64,000 nucleotides of DNA from UBA7328 sp965247965 (GTDB lineage Bacteria; Bacteroidota; Bacteroidia; Chitinophagales; Saprospiraceae): NCBI GenBank assembly GCA_965247965.1, contig OZ252053.1, positions 5,208,001 through 5,272,000 of the forward strand, written 5' to 3'. The position numbers and the translations under genes were made by a program. The notes below the pieces were generated by a model that was not told where the DNA came from, searched no databases, and was given only the letters and a program-made list of their open reading frames with translations. Below, in pieces: positions 27,671-36,434 of this stretch (its first letter is position 1; every line of letters starts with the position of its first letter).

Positions 27671-28310
27671 AGATTGTAAGAAAAAGGAGCGATTAGGCAA
27701 CTTGTATCGTGAAGGAAAATGTTATGCTACGGGAGCTATAGAGGTTTTCGATCACGACTATCACCATTTATCTAAAGGTGCAGTAATTCCTCACGGAATC
27801 TACGATTTACAAAAAAATGAAGGGTATATGTCGATAGGTAATAGTCATGAAACAGCAGAATTTATTACAGATAATTTGTTATGGTGGTGGGAAAACTATG
27901 GTATCCATCAATATCCAAATGCTAAAAATATCCTCGTGTTGTGTGATGCAGGAGGAGCCAATAGCTATGGACACTATGCTTTCAAAAAACAAATTTTACT
28001 TTTAGCAAAACAGATAGGATTAGATATTATCGTGTGCCATTACCCACCCTATGCTTCTAAGTGGAATCCAATTGAACATCGTTTATTTGCTCATGTTCAC
28101 CGCGCTATTCAAGGTGCAGTTTTTACCGATTATGAGTTGGTAGCTAAACTCATAAATAAAACCAAAACCAAAACAGGATTAAAAGTAGTAGCACGATTAA
28201 ATCAAAAAAGATATAACACAGGAATAAAGACACCTAAATCAGAAATTGACTATAATCGAATTCAATTTCATCCACAACTTCCAGTTCTTTCCTACAGAAT
28301 TTGTGCATAA
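27671..28310 (+). pseudogene. ISAzo13-type transposase, C-terminal half
   Basis: The frame is open from the IS-B junction: KKERLGNLYREGKCYATGAIEV, HDYHHLSKGAVIPHGIYD, then the DDE-type blocks SIGNSHETAEFITDNLLWWWENYG, VLCDAGGANSYG (second Asp) and YPPYASKWNPIEHRLFAHV (Glu). This is the C-terminal two fifths or so of an ISAzo13-family transposase. The N-terminal half, including the first catalytic Asp, is missing beyond the IS-B end. Non-functional on its own. Confidence 0.85.
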
Positions 28311-30688
28311 ATTCGATACTTTATTTTATCTTCGTTCCTAAGTGAAGACACACAGTCAGACTAACGACTATGAGTAATATCCCACAAAACGCAAAGTTAG
28401 TGATCATTGGAGCTGGCATTGTAGGAAATGGCCTTGCTTATCATTTAGTAAAACTTGGGTGGAGTGATATTGTATTAGTGGATAAAGGGCCACTGCCAAA
28501 TCCTGGTGGGTCAACAGGACATGCATCAAATTTTATTTTCCCAGTGGATCATTCCAAGGAGATGACGCTTCTCACTTTGGACAGTATGCGTCAATATAAA
28601 GAAATGGGGGTATTCACAGAAAGCGGAGGAATAGAAGTAGCACGCACAGAGTCTCGAATGGAGGAATTGCGTCGCCGAATGACCTCTTCAATATCATGGG
28701 GAGTGGAATCTCATCTAATTTCCCCTAGCGAAGTAAAGAGACTTGTGCCCTTTATAAATGAGGATATCATTCTAGGTGGTTTTTACAGTCCTTCAGTAGG
28801 GGTAGTAGATTCACTACGAGCAGGAACCCTGATGCGTGAGTATTGTCTCGAAAGAGACGCCATCTCCCTTGCTCCCAATACAGAGGTCTTAGATATTCTT
28901 GTACAAAATGGGAAGGTGAGCAGCGTGCTCACCTCACGTGGAGAAATTAACACAGACTTTGTCGCTATTGCTTGCGGAGTTTGGAGTCCCCGTATTGCCA
29001 AATTGGCTGGAGCAACAATCCCTCTCACACCTGCCGTCCATCAGATGATCACTGTAGGGCCATTAAAATCGTTTGAAAATACAGTCGGTGAAATCGAGTA
29101 CCCAATCGTCAGGGATATGGATACTTTTTGTTATGAGCGCCAGCACGGAAGTGATATGGAAATCGGATCATATGCGCATCGACCGATTTTGTATGAACCT
29201 GATGATATTCCTTCTATCGAAGAATCTCCTCTATCCCCTACTGAATTGCCATTTACCCAGGATGATTTTGATCCCCAGCTCGAGCAAGCTATGGAATTGA
29301 TGCCTGAACTATTGGGAGATGAACGAGCTGGTAGCCGCCACGCGATCAACGGGCTCTTGTCACTGACAGCGGATGGATTTCCATTGCTAGGTGAAACTGT
29401 GGAGGTAAAGAATCTATGGTCTGCTGCCGCAGTATGGATCAAAGAGGGCCCGGGAATAGGCCGGATGATGGCTGAATGGATGACATATGGATATTCGGAG
29501 ATCGACCCCCATCATTCTGATATTTCGCGATTTTATGATTATGCTCGATCCAAAACACATGTTAATGCCCGAACTTCAGAAGGATTTAATAAAACATACG
29601 GAATTGTCCACCCACGAGAGCAGTGGGAATCAAACCGGTTTGTACGTGTTAGCCCCTTTTATATTCGTCAAAAAGAATTAGCTGCAGTATTTTTTGAAAC
29701 AGCGGGTTGGGAAAGACCTCAATGGTATGAATCCAATAAAGGATTGCTTGAAGAATATGGAACCAAGATCAATCACCGAGAACACGAGTGGGATGCCCGG
29801 TGGTGGTCACCGATCATCAATGCAGAGCATATAGCTATGCGCGAAAGGGTCGCCATGGTAGATTTGACAGCTTTCGCCATTTTTGATGTCTCTGGTCCAG
29901 GTGCTCTCGACTATATCCAATATATGACTGTCAATCAAATGGATGTTAAAATTGGCAACGCTGTTTATACCCCTTTACTTTGTGCCAACGGTGGATTTAA
30001 AGGCGATCTGACCATTTTGCGAATTGATGAAGATTGTTTCCGAATTGCAAGTGGAGGAGGAGATGGAGGAAGGGATAAAAAGTGGTTTTTAAATCATTTA
30101 CCTGGAGATAGATCAGTCCATTTTCTAGATCGTACATCATCCATATGTACTATTGGAGTGTGGGGACCGAAGGCACGAAATCTAGTGCAGTCAGTTACTG
30201 ATGATGATCTGTCAAATGAGGCATTTCCATTTGGCACAACACAGGTAATCAGGATAGGTGGGATTAAAACTAGGGCCTTGAGGATCTCATATGTAGGTGA
30301 ACTGGGTTGGGAGATATATGCTCCTATGGAACATGGGTTGAGACTTTGGGACATATTTTGGCAAGCAGGACAAACACATCGGGTTATTCCTGCCGGCATT
30401 GGTGTATATGGGACTACAGGTCGAATTGAAAAAGGATACAGACTAATGGGTGCTGAATTGGAATCTGATTACAATCCCATCGAAGCTGGACTTGCCAGAC
30501 CGAAAGTAAAAAGAGCCAACTTTATAGGCAAGGAAGAATATCTAAAAGCCCACTAGTGTTCAGTCAAGCGCATAAATCTGGGTAAAAAGAATAAAGTAAC
30601 TTCGAATGTTGTTTTGCATAAAGATTAGAGTGACCACCTGATCAAAAAGAGAATATAGAGCCTTGATTAATGAACAAAAAAAAGAATC

Positions 30689-31159
30689 ATGGCAAAATTT
30701 TACAAAGTAACCTTAACCGAAGAAGAGCGTAGTGAATTAGAGCGAATAATAAGCATACCCAATAGTAAGTCAATTAGGACCAAGCGGAGTTATATATTAT
30801 TGGCCTCAGATGAGAATGGAGATAAGCATTGGACAGATAAAAAGATTCAAATTGCCTATGGAATGACGATAAATGGAATAGAGCGAATGCGAAAAAGATT
30901 TGTGGAACACGGATTTGAAGCAGCGCTATATGGAAAGAAAAGAGAATATGTAAAAGAAAAGATATTTGACGGTCGGGTAGAAAGCCATTTACTATCCTTA
31001 AGATGTGAAGAAGTTCCTGATGGTCATTCAGGGTGGAGTTTACGATTATTGGCTGATAAGATGGTAGAATTGGAATATGTAGAAAGCATCAGTCATGAAT
31101 CTATACGGCAGATACTAAAAAAAACAAAATTAAACCCTGGCGAGTCAAAGGTTGGATAA
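30689..31159 (+). CDS. IS630-type transposase, N-terminal frame
   Basis: 156 residues with an N-terminal helix-turn-helix (DKKIQIAYGMTINGIERMRKRFVEHGFEAAL) and a second DNA-binding segment (SLRLLADKMVELEYVESISHESIRQIL), as in IS630 transposases. The frame ends in a 1-base overlap with the next, and the sequence after the A8 run (31127-31134) reads on into the next frame. Confidence 0.85.
   Translation: MAKFYKVTLTEEERSELERIISIPNSKSIRTKRSYILLASDENGDKHWTDKKIQIAYGMTINGIERMRKRFVEHGFEAALYGKKREYVKEKIFDGRVESHLLSLRCEEVPDGHSGWSLRLLADKMVELEYVESISHESIRQILKKTKLNPGESKVG
31127..31134 (+). other. A8 frameshift site of the IS630-type element
   Basis: A -1 shift (or one extra A) at this run turns TLNPGESKVG* into the conserved IS630 sequence KNKIKPWRVKGWIMPKKGADF, fusing both frames. 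Programmed frame changes at A-rich runs are known in IS630 elements. Confidence 0.75.
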
Positions 31160-31815
31160 TGCCAAAGAAAGGAGCAGATTTTGTTCATAAAATGGAAGCG
31201 GTATTAGATGTATATGAACGACCATATGACCCGACTCATCCAGTAATCTGTTTAGATGAGTCCCCTAAACAGATCATAAGTGAAACAAAGAAAAGCTATA
31301 TGGATTCAAAGGGTATATTACATCAAGACTATGAGTATAAAAGAGAAGGAGTAAAAAGTATGTACATGATCGTAGAACCCTTAGGAGAATACAGAGAAGT
31401 ACATATTGAGGATAATCACAATAGTCAGACTTACGCAAAAATCATCATGAACTTAGTAGAAAAAACATATAGCGCTGCTAACAAAATCACATTGGTAGAG
31501 GACAATTTAAGTGCACATAAATTAAGTACCTTATATGAAATTATGCCTGCCCCCAGAGCCCGAAACATAGTGAAAAAGATAGAAGTTGTTCGCACACCGG
31601 CACATGCTTCCTGGCTCAATATTGCAGAATGTGAATTGAGCGTATTAACACGGTGTGGTTTGAAAAGTAGAATGTCAGATGAAGAACAACTCAAAAAACA
31701 AACCAAAGCCTGGTATGGGTACAGAAACAAAAACCAAAAAGGAGTAGATTGGCAATTTACAACGAGTGATGCGCGCATTAAACTAAAAAATCTTTACCCA
31801 GACTATATAATTTGA
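31159..31815 (+). CDS. IS630-type transposase, DDE frame
   Basis: 218 residues. Catalytic blocks: CLDESPKQII (first Asp), TLVEDNLSAHK (second Asp) and HASWLNIAECELSVL (Glu). The frame lies -1 relative to the preceding one. Fused, the product is about 360 residues, normal for the family. Confidence 0.87.
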   Translation: MPKKGADFVHKMEAVLDVYERPYDPTHPVICLDESPKQIISETKKSYMDSKGILHQDYEYKREGVKSMYMIVEPLGEYREVHIEDNHNSQTYAKIIMNLVEKTYSAANKITLVEDNLSAHKLSTLYEIMPAPRARNIVKKIEVVRTPAHASWLNIAECELSVLTRCGLKSRMSDEEQLKKQTKAWYGYRNKNQKGVDWQFTTSDARIKLKNLYPDYII

Positions 31816-31839
31816 CTGAACACTAGTGTCCCGATATAA

Positions 31840-33006
31840 CTAAAAGAGTTTCAATTGGTTATGAAATGGATGTAGATCGTTTTGTATTTCTGTGTTCATA
31901 AGTAGCTGATTTAGAGGCACTTTCTCAAATGTAGAGATACTCAAAATTTGTAGAATTTCGTAAATTGGTCTTTCTAATTTCAACCTTTTCTTGATTATTG
32001 CAACCAATACATAGGTCACTACTGCTATCCAGATTTGTGTTTTGACCGCATTGGCAGACTCTCCCCAGAACGCCTTTATTTTTAAATGCTGCTTGATCCA
32101 TTTAAAAAACAATTCGATCTGCCATCTGTATTTATACAACCTAGCTATGATCTCGGCAGACAATTCAAAATTATTAGTCAAGAATACAAATTTCCGTTTT
32201 GTTTCTTGATCAAAAACTTTTATCCGACGAAGCTTATCCGGGTATGCTTTTAGTGTATAATAACCCGTTAATTTAATGACTTGATCACAAAGTATATCCT
32301 TGGATTTGTCACAAGGCCGAGAATAGATTCTTCTGAACTTAAAGTTCTTTTTTGCTCTGGTGATAAAAAATGACTGGGCTTGGTCAATTCGATAAAGTCT
32401 TTCAAAATCTACATAGGCCCTATCCATTACATAAAAGGCCCCTGGTTCAAAGTCCAAAATGTCCAAAACATTGACATCATGTGTTAAACCATCTGAAATA
32501 TGAATAAATACAGGAATGGAACCACGCATGTCCATTAACGTATGAAGTTTAATGGCTCCTTTGTTCTTACGAAATTTCGCCCATTTGAACACACTTAAAC
32601 ACAAGTCAATTGTAGTGGCGTCTAATGCATAAACAGCATTATCCAGTTCCAGAGAAAAGTCAATATCATCAATATACAAACTTCTAGCCTGCCTTATGAG
32701 GCAATGGGCTATGTCAGCATAAATGCGCCAATCTCTTACCTCGTTGGCCTTTGATAAAGTAGAACGAGCCAAAGCAGCCTTTATACCCATGTGATACAAG
32801 TTGCTTTTATGGGCATTTAAACAAGTGACAATATCACGTAAACTTTCTCGATGGGTGAGTTGGCCAAACAGTAAACACAGAAATTGATACCAACACTTAA
32901 AGGTCTTTACCTTATAGTTGCCTTTGTATTTATCAACTGCTTTTTGAAATTCATATCTCGGAATGTGGTCAATGACTTGAGCGAATATAAATTTTCCTTG
33001 GTATAT
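31840..33006 (-). CDS. IS4-type transposase with weak or lost start codon
   Basis: The conserved protein begins before the first ATG. The frame is open back to 33012, giving YQGKFIFAQVIDHIPRYEF, which is the usual N-terminal DUF4372-like segment of these transposases. At the place expected for the start (33004-33006) the codon is ATA, not ATG. From there the product is 388 residues. The first standard start is at 32799 (319 residues) and would drop that domain. Catalytic blocks are YALDATTIDLCLSVF, YVMDRAYVDF and YRWQIELFFKWIKQH. Either ATA works as a start at low level or the gene has lost its start. Confidence 0.8.
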   Translation of the reverse strand: MYQGKFIFAQVIDHIPRYEFQKAVDKYKGNYKVKTFKCWYQFLCLLFGQLTHRESLRDIVTCLNAHKSNLYHMGIKAALARSTLSKANEVRDWRIYADIAHCLIRQARSLYIDDIDFSLELDNAVYALDATTIDLCLSVFKWAKFRKNKGAIKLHTLMDMRGSIPVFIHISDGLTHDVNVLDILDFEPGAFYVMDRAYVDFERLYRIDQAQSFFITRAKKNFKFRRIYSRPCDKSKDILCDQVIKLTGYYTLKAYPDKLRRIKVFDQETKRKFVFLTNNFELSAEIIARLYKYRWQIELFFKWIKQHLKIKAFWGESANAVKTQIWIAVVTYVLVAIIKKRLKLERPIYEILQILSISTFEKVPLNQLLMNTEIQNDLHPFHNQLKLF

Positions 33007-33473
33007 GATCTGAAACTAAAAAGTCTCAGAAACTCAGAAATTTGTTGAAATCAAAAAATTTCAAAACCTTTGTAAGGCGCTGATATTTAGTCTGTTATGT
33101 TATGACTTTTGAACAACGTCGGGACACTAGTGCTAAAAGCCCGTGAAGAAGAAGCGGTAGCCTTATTATGCACACTTTCAGTAGACCATCACAGATCAGA
33201 TTCTGGAATCAAACGATTTATGCAAGGTAATGAACCAATACTTACTTTAGAAGGTAAAGCTATCGTTGATTCAGAGGGGCGGCCATCCTATGTCACCACG
33301 GCAGGTGCCAGCCCTTCAACAGACAAATTTTTATTGATGGCCTACCTGCCCGCAGAGTATGCCGAAACAGGAATGAAACTATTGGTTTATTACATGGCTG
33401 AGTCCTATCCTGTAACTGTGGAAGTTGTTGGAAGTCGGCCCTTATTTGATCCTTCAAATACTAGAATGAAGGG

Positions 33474-33533
33474 CTAGTGCATTAAGAACTAACCGCGTCT
33501 AAGGGGTGTTATATTTCGTTCTTAGTGCACTAG
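33474..33533. repeat. 60-bp near-perfect palindromic element at the dehydrogenase stop
   Basis: CTAGTGCATTAAGAAC and GTTCTTAGTGCACTAG pair over 15 of 16 bases around a 28-base loop. The dehydrogenase stop codon TAG is part of the left arm. It may be a miniature mobile element or act as the terminator between the dehydrogenase and the downstream genes. Confidence 0.6.
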
Positions 33534-33644
33534 TAATTCAGGACATCTTTGATGGTAGAATTTTTACTAATATTCTCTGAATGTATATACATAAGAGTTT
33601 CGTAAAAGCGTGTTTTTTGAACAATCTTTTTCATAATTAAAGGA

Positions 33645-35518
33645 TGAGTCCACTCCGAAAACTAAATCATAAATCATGTCAAATATTACAATAAGATGAC
33701 ATATATATTTAATTTGTGATATGTTTAAACGTAGTACAAATTCACAAGTTGATCTATTCAAATCGATAGGAGGGATGCTATCAGAACGGAAGCGAGAGCT
33801 TCTGGATGATCCGAATGGTTGGCATAATATATTTTTTAAAGAAGTGGTATCTCGCATAGACGAAGGATTGTTCGAGGTGCTTTATAATCAAGGAGGCCGG
33901 CCCAATTGCTCAATTAGAGTTTTAATGGGAATGATTATCCTTAAAGAAGGTAAAGGTTGGACTGATGAACAACTTTTTGATGAATGTCGATTCAACACCA
34001 GGGTCATGCTTGCTATGGGATATTCGAATATAAATGAGGATATTCCGACCGAATCGACTTACTATAAGTTCAGACAGAACATGGTAGAGTATAATGAAGA
34101 CCATGGGGAGGATTTGATGAAGGCGGCATTTAAACAAATCACTATTGGGCAGATAGAGCAATACAAGGTGAGCGGTAAGAAAATACGATTGGATTCGAAG
34201 TTGATTAATTCCAATATTGCACGCTGCACTCGAGTCCAGATGATAATCGAAGCTGTACGAGTATGCAGTAAAGACCTTATGGTAGAACTGCTTACAGATC
34301 AATTGGATAAAGAATCATGCGAGCTTTTAGAAAAGCTAAAAAGCCAAAGTGCCTCCAATATTGTCTACCCATTAAACAAAAAAGAAAAAGAGGAACTGCT
34401 AGTAGGTATGGGTAAGATCATAAAGGTACTCTTGAGTCATGGCCAGGCGGCGGGATTGACAGGCTACCAAGATCTCAAGCGGCTCTACGAAGAACAGTAT
34501 GAAGAACAATCAGAGGAATCTAATGAGCAAAAACCTCCGAGTGCCTCTGATGATAAAACAAAAATCAGCGCGGTCTGTGATGAATCTGAACAGCAAACTA
34601 AACAGGAGAATACTCCGAGACCCAAAGCTGCAAGAGACATATCGAGTGGCAGTGTGCAGTCCATTCATGATCCTGATGCTGCCTACCGTACTAAAGGTAA
34701 AGCAGAAAATAAACAGACCATATCGGGCTATCATGCCAACATAAGTGAAACGTGTACAGAAGAAAATGAAATAGACCTAATCGTAGATGCCCAGGTAGTA
34801 CCGGCCAATATTACAGAAGACGAGTTTTTAATCGAATCTATCGACCATATCCAGGATGTATTAAATCCAGATAAGGATGAATCAGGTCAAGAAAAGAATA
34901 AAATAGAACAGGCCATCACGGATGGCGGATACGACAGCAAGGCCAACAGAAAAGCAATGTCAGAAACGACCACGCCCGAATGGAAGTTAGCTAATACAAA
35001 AGGGGGAAAGCAGGCCTATACAATGAAACGAGATGAGAATAACAATCTTCAAGTATGGCGAAAAAAGACAGGAGAACAGTGCGCGGTAAAGTTTAACGAG
35101 AAGACCAACAAATACGTCATTAAACACGACACCCGAGGTCGGTATATGACCAAAGATGAAGTAGAAAACTATTTTTTATTTCAACAGATGCAAGAAACAT
35201 TAGATGAGCACACCCACAATCTAAGAGCCAATGTGGAATCGACCATACATCAATGTTTTCACCGGCTCAAAAAAAGGAACAAAATATTATATCGGGGTTT
35301 ATTCAAATGTCACATTTATGTCCTGTCACAAGTACTTTGGACGAATTTTAGAAGAATTAACGATAAATTGGTCGAAAATACCCTCGGATTTCCAAATATC
35401 ATCATCGCAACCCTCAGGAATGCTTATGCAACAATATTGCACTTAAGAAAATTCCAGGGTTTTGGCCGCAGCTGGCAAATGTACGCTTGAAAAATGTGTG
35501 GTAATCGGAGTGGACTCA
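33645..35518 (+). mobile_element. IS1182-type element
   Basis: 1874 bp, with terminal repeats TGAGTCCACTCCGA and TCGGAGTGGACTCA and a 4-bp duplication AGGA (33641-33644 and 35519-35522). It separates the dehydrogenase gene from etfB. Confidence 0.88.
33721..35490 (+). CDS. IS1182-family transposase
   Basis: A 589-residue transposase. MFKRSTNSQVDLFKS...LLDDPNGWHNIFFKEVVSRID opens as usual; NQGGRPNCSIRVLMGMIILKEGKGWTDEQLFDECRFN is the conserved IS1182 N-terminal DUF772-like domain; GKKIRLDSKLINSNIA gives the first Asp; and ITDGGYDSKANRKAM the second. The C-terminal RANVESTIHQCFHRLK contributes the Glu. The frame is intact. A hydrophilic insert (about 255-330, rich in E, Q and S) separates two conserved regions. 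Confidence 0.9.
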   Translation: MFKRSTNSQVDLFKSIGGMLSERKRELLDDPNGWHNIFFKEVVSRIDEGLFEVLYNQGGRPNCSIRVLMGMIILKEGKGWTDEQLFDECRFNTRVMLAMGYSNINEDIPTESTYYKFRQNMVEYNEDHGEDLMKAAFKQITIGQIEQYKVSGKKIRLDSKLINSNIARCTRVQMIIEAVRVCSKDLMVELLTDQLDKESCELLEKLKSQSASNIVYPLNKKEKEELLVGMGKIIKVLLSHGQAAGLTGYQDLKRLYEEQYEEQSEESNEQKPPSASDDKTKISAVCDESEQQTKQENTPRPKAARDISSGSVQSIHDPDAAYRTKGKAENKQTISGYHANISETCTEENEIDLIVDAQVVPANITEDEFLIESIDHIQDVLNPDKDESGQEKNKIEQAITDGGYDSKANRKAMSETTTPEWKLANTKGGKQAYTMKRDENNNLQVWRKKTGEQCAVKFNEKTNKYVIKHDTRGRYMTKDEVENYFLFQQMQETLDEHTHNLRANVESTIHQCFHRLKKRNKILYRGLFKCHIYVLSQVLWTNFRRINDKLVENTLGFPNIIIATLRNAYATILHLRKFQGFGRSWQMYA

Positions 35519-35539
35519 AGGATTAACCATCTTGTAATT

Positions 35540-35630
35540 TTTCTGTTTATGCGTTTATGCTTTTATACGTTTATGCAGTTTACTAAATGTTCAAATACAC
35601 GAATAAACAAATACACGAATAAACATTCTT
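35540..35630. repeat. Short tandem repeats upstream of etfB
   Basis: GTTTATGC-type octamers (four imperfect copies) are followed by two exact 16-bp copies of AAATACACGAATAAAC. The GTTTAT and ATAAAC units are complementary, so the block could fold. It lies 40 bases before etfB, between IS1182 and the gene. Too short for a CRISPR array. Confidence 0.6.
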
Positions 35631-35669
35631 GCGGCTTGGCCAGGGGAGGTTAGAAACAGGAAAAGTGTT

Positions 35670-36434
35670 ATGAAAGTATTGGTATGTGTAAAAAGGGTCC
35701 CGGCACCTGGAGGACGAATTACTTTAACTGAGGATCAGAAAGAAATTGTTACCAGAAATTTAGGCTTTACGATAAGCCCACATGAAGAATGTGCAGTTGA
35801 AGAGGCCATCCGAATTAGAGAAAATCACGGTGGCACTGTTACAGTATTAACGCTTGGCTCTGAAATGGCTTCTGAGCAGTTGCGTCATGCAATGGCTATG
35901 GGTGCAGATGAAGGCATATTACTGAAATCTGATGTTCTAGACTGGAATCCCATGTCTACGGCAAACGCCATTTCTGAAGCATTGGTGGAAAGTCACTTTG
36001 ACTTGATTCTCTTTGGCAATGAATCTGCAGATTCAGGAGGGTATCAAGTTGGGATCAGAGTGGCGAATACTCTTGGCTTGCCATGTATCTCAGGGGCAAA
36101 ATCTATTGAGATCGACAATCAACAGTTGACTGCTCTGCGAGAAGCCTACGGGGGGTTAGAAAAATATCAGCTATCCTTACCTGCAGTGGTCTCTGTCAAA
36201 GAAGGGATTAACCTCCCTCGATACCCATCACTGCCTGGTCGCATGCGAGCACGAAGAAAAGCCATTGAAGAATCTAAGCCCGTTAAAATTGCCGGTGGAC
36301 TAACAAAAATTCGATTTCAAATACCAGAGGAACTTGGAAGCAACGTAAAGATATTAGGAAAGGACAAGAGCGCTGTTCCCGAAGCTATCAGAGTATTAGT
36401 TGAATTACAGAACTCCTTACCTCTCGCAATCTAA
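35670..36434 (+). CDS. etfB: Electron transfer flavoprotein, beta subunit, with IS-encoded tail
   Basis: ETF-beta carries AMP and, with ETF-alpha, accepts electrons from flavin dehydrogenases. The 254-residue product begins MKVLVCVKRVPAPGGRI and has the family motifs NPHEECAVEEA-like SPHEECAVEEAIRIRE, LTLGSEMASEQLRHAMAMGADEGIL, DLILFGNESADSGGYQVG (family: ADP/AMP site) and LPAVVSVKEGINLPRYPSLPGRMRARRK. IS-B copy 3 is inserted after codon VEL. The frame now ends QNSLPLAI, read from the IS end. Without the IS it would end KIIEPS with a TGA that overlaps the etfA ATG (ATGA). The change affects only the last few residues, so the protein may still work. Confidence 0.93.
   Translation: MKVLVCVKRVPAPGGRITLTEDQKEIVTRNLGFTISPHEECAVEEAIRIRENHGGTVTVLTLGSEMASEQLRHAMAMGADEGILLKSDVLDWNPMSTANAISEALVESHFDLILFGNESADSGGYQVGIRVANTLGLPCISGAKSIEIDNQQLTALREAYGGLEKYQLSLPAVVSVKEGINLPRYPSLPGRMRARRKAIEESKPVKIAGGLTKIRFQIPEELGSNVKILGKDKSAVPEAIRVLVELQNSLPLAI

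Larger units (their letters stand above)
30556..31823 (+). mobile_element. IS630-type element inserted in the end of the IS4-type element
   Basis: 1268 bp with perfect ends GTGTTCAGTCAA and TTGACTGAACAC, flanked by TA duplications (30554-30555 and 31824-31825), the hallmark of the IS630/Tc1 group. Confidence 0.9.
30551..33132 (-). mobile_element. IS4-type element, itself split by an IS630-type element
   Basis: Perfect terminal repeats CACTAGTGTCCCGA and TCGGGACACTAGTG. A 9-bp duplication CTAAAAGCC flanks it (30542-30550 and 33133-33141). The element's first five bases (CACTA) are cut from the rest by IS630 insertion at the TA in its own end. The inserted DNA explains why the dehydrogenase gene is interrupted. 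Confidence 0.9.
28370..33477 (+). pseudogene. Dimethylglycine/sarcosine dehydrogenase-like flavoprotein, split by two nested ISs
   Basis: Coding parts are 28370-30550 and 33142-33477. Joined after removing the insertion and one CTAAAAGCC duplication they give about 838 residues with no frame loss (...GKEEYLKA + REEEAVALLCTL...). The N-terminal half is a FAD-dependent oxidoreductase (VIIGAGIVGNGLAYHL; GSTGHASNF). The C-terminal half is a GcvT-type folate-binding domain (VAMVDLTAFAIFDVSGPGAL, GELGWEIYAP, RIEKGYRLMGAEL). The expected activity is oxidative N-demethylation of a methylated glycine with one-carbon transfer to tetrahydrofolate and electrons to ETF. The downstream etfB and etfA support this. 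As it stands, the product would be truncated at residue 728 and lack the last 111 residues. Confidence 0.92.

Noticed and set aside
27671..28310. Functional ISAzo13 transposase
   Set aside because: The N-terminal half with the first catalytic Asp is absent and there are no intact terminal repeats.
33109..33477. A separate 122-residue gene after the IS4-type element
   Set aside because: Its start lies inside the IS end and its sequence is the direct continuation of the dehydrogenase folate-binding domain.
35540..35630. Short repeats as a CRISPR array
   Set aside because: The units are 8 and 16 bp, directly adjacent, with no unique spacers, and no cas-like genes are present in the window.
36408..36434. 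QNSLPLAI as a genuine EtfB C-terminus
   Set aside because: These codons are the inverted repeat and end of IS-B. Removing the IS restores KIIEPS and the overlap with etfA.
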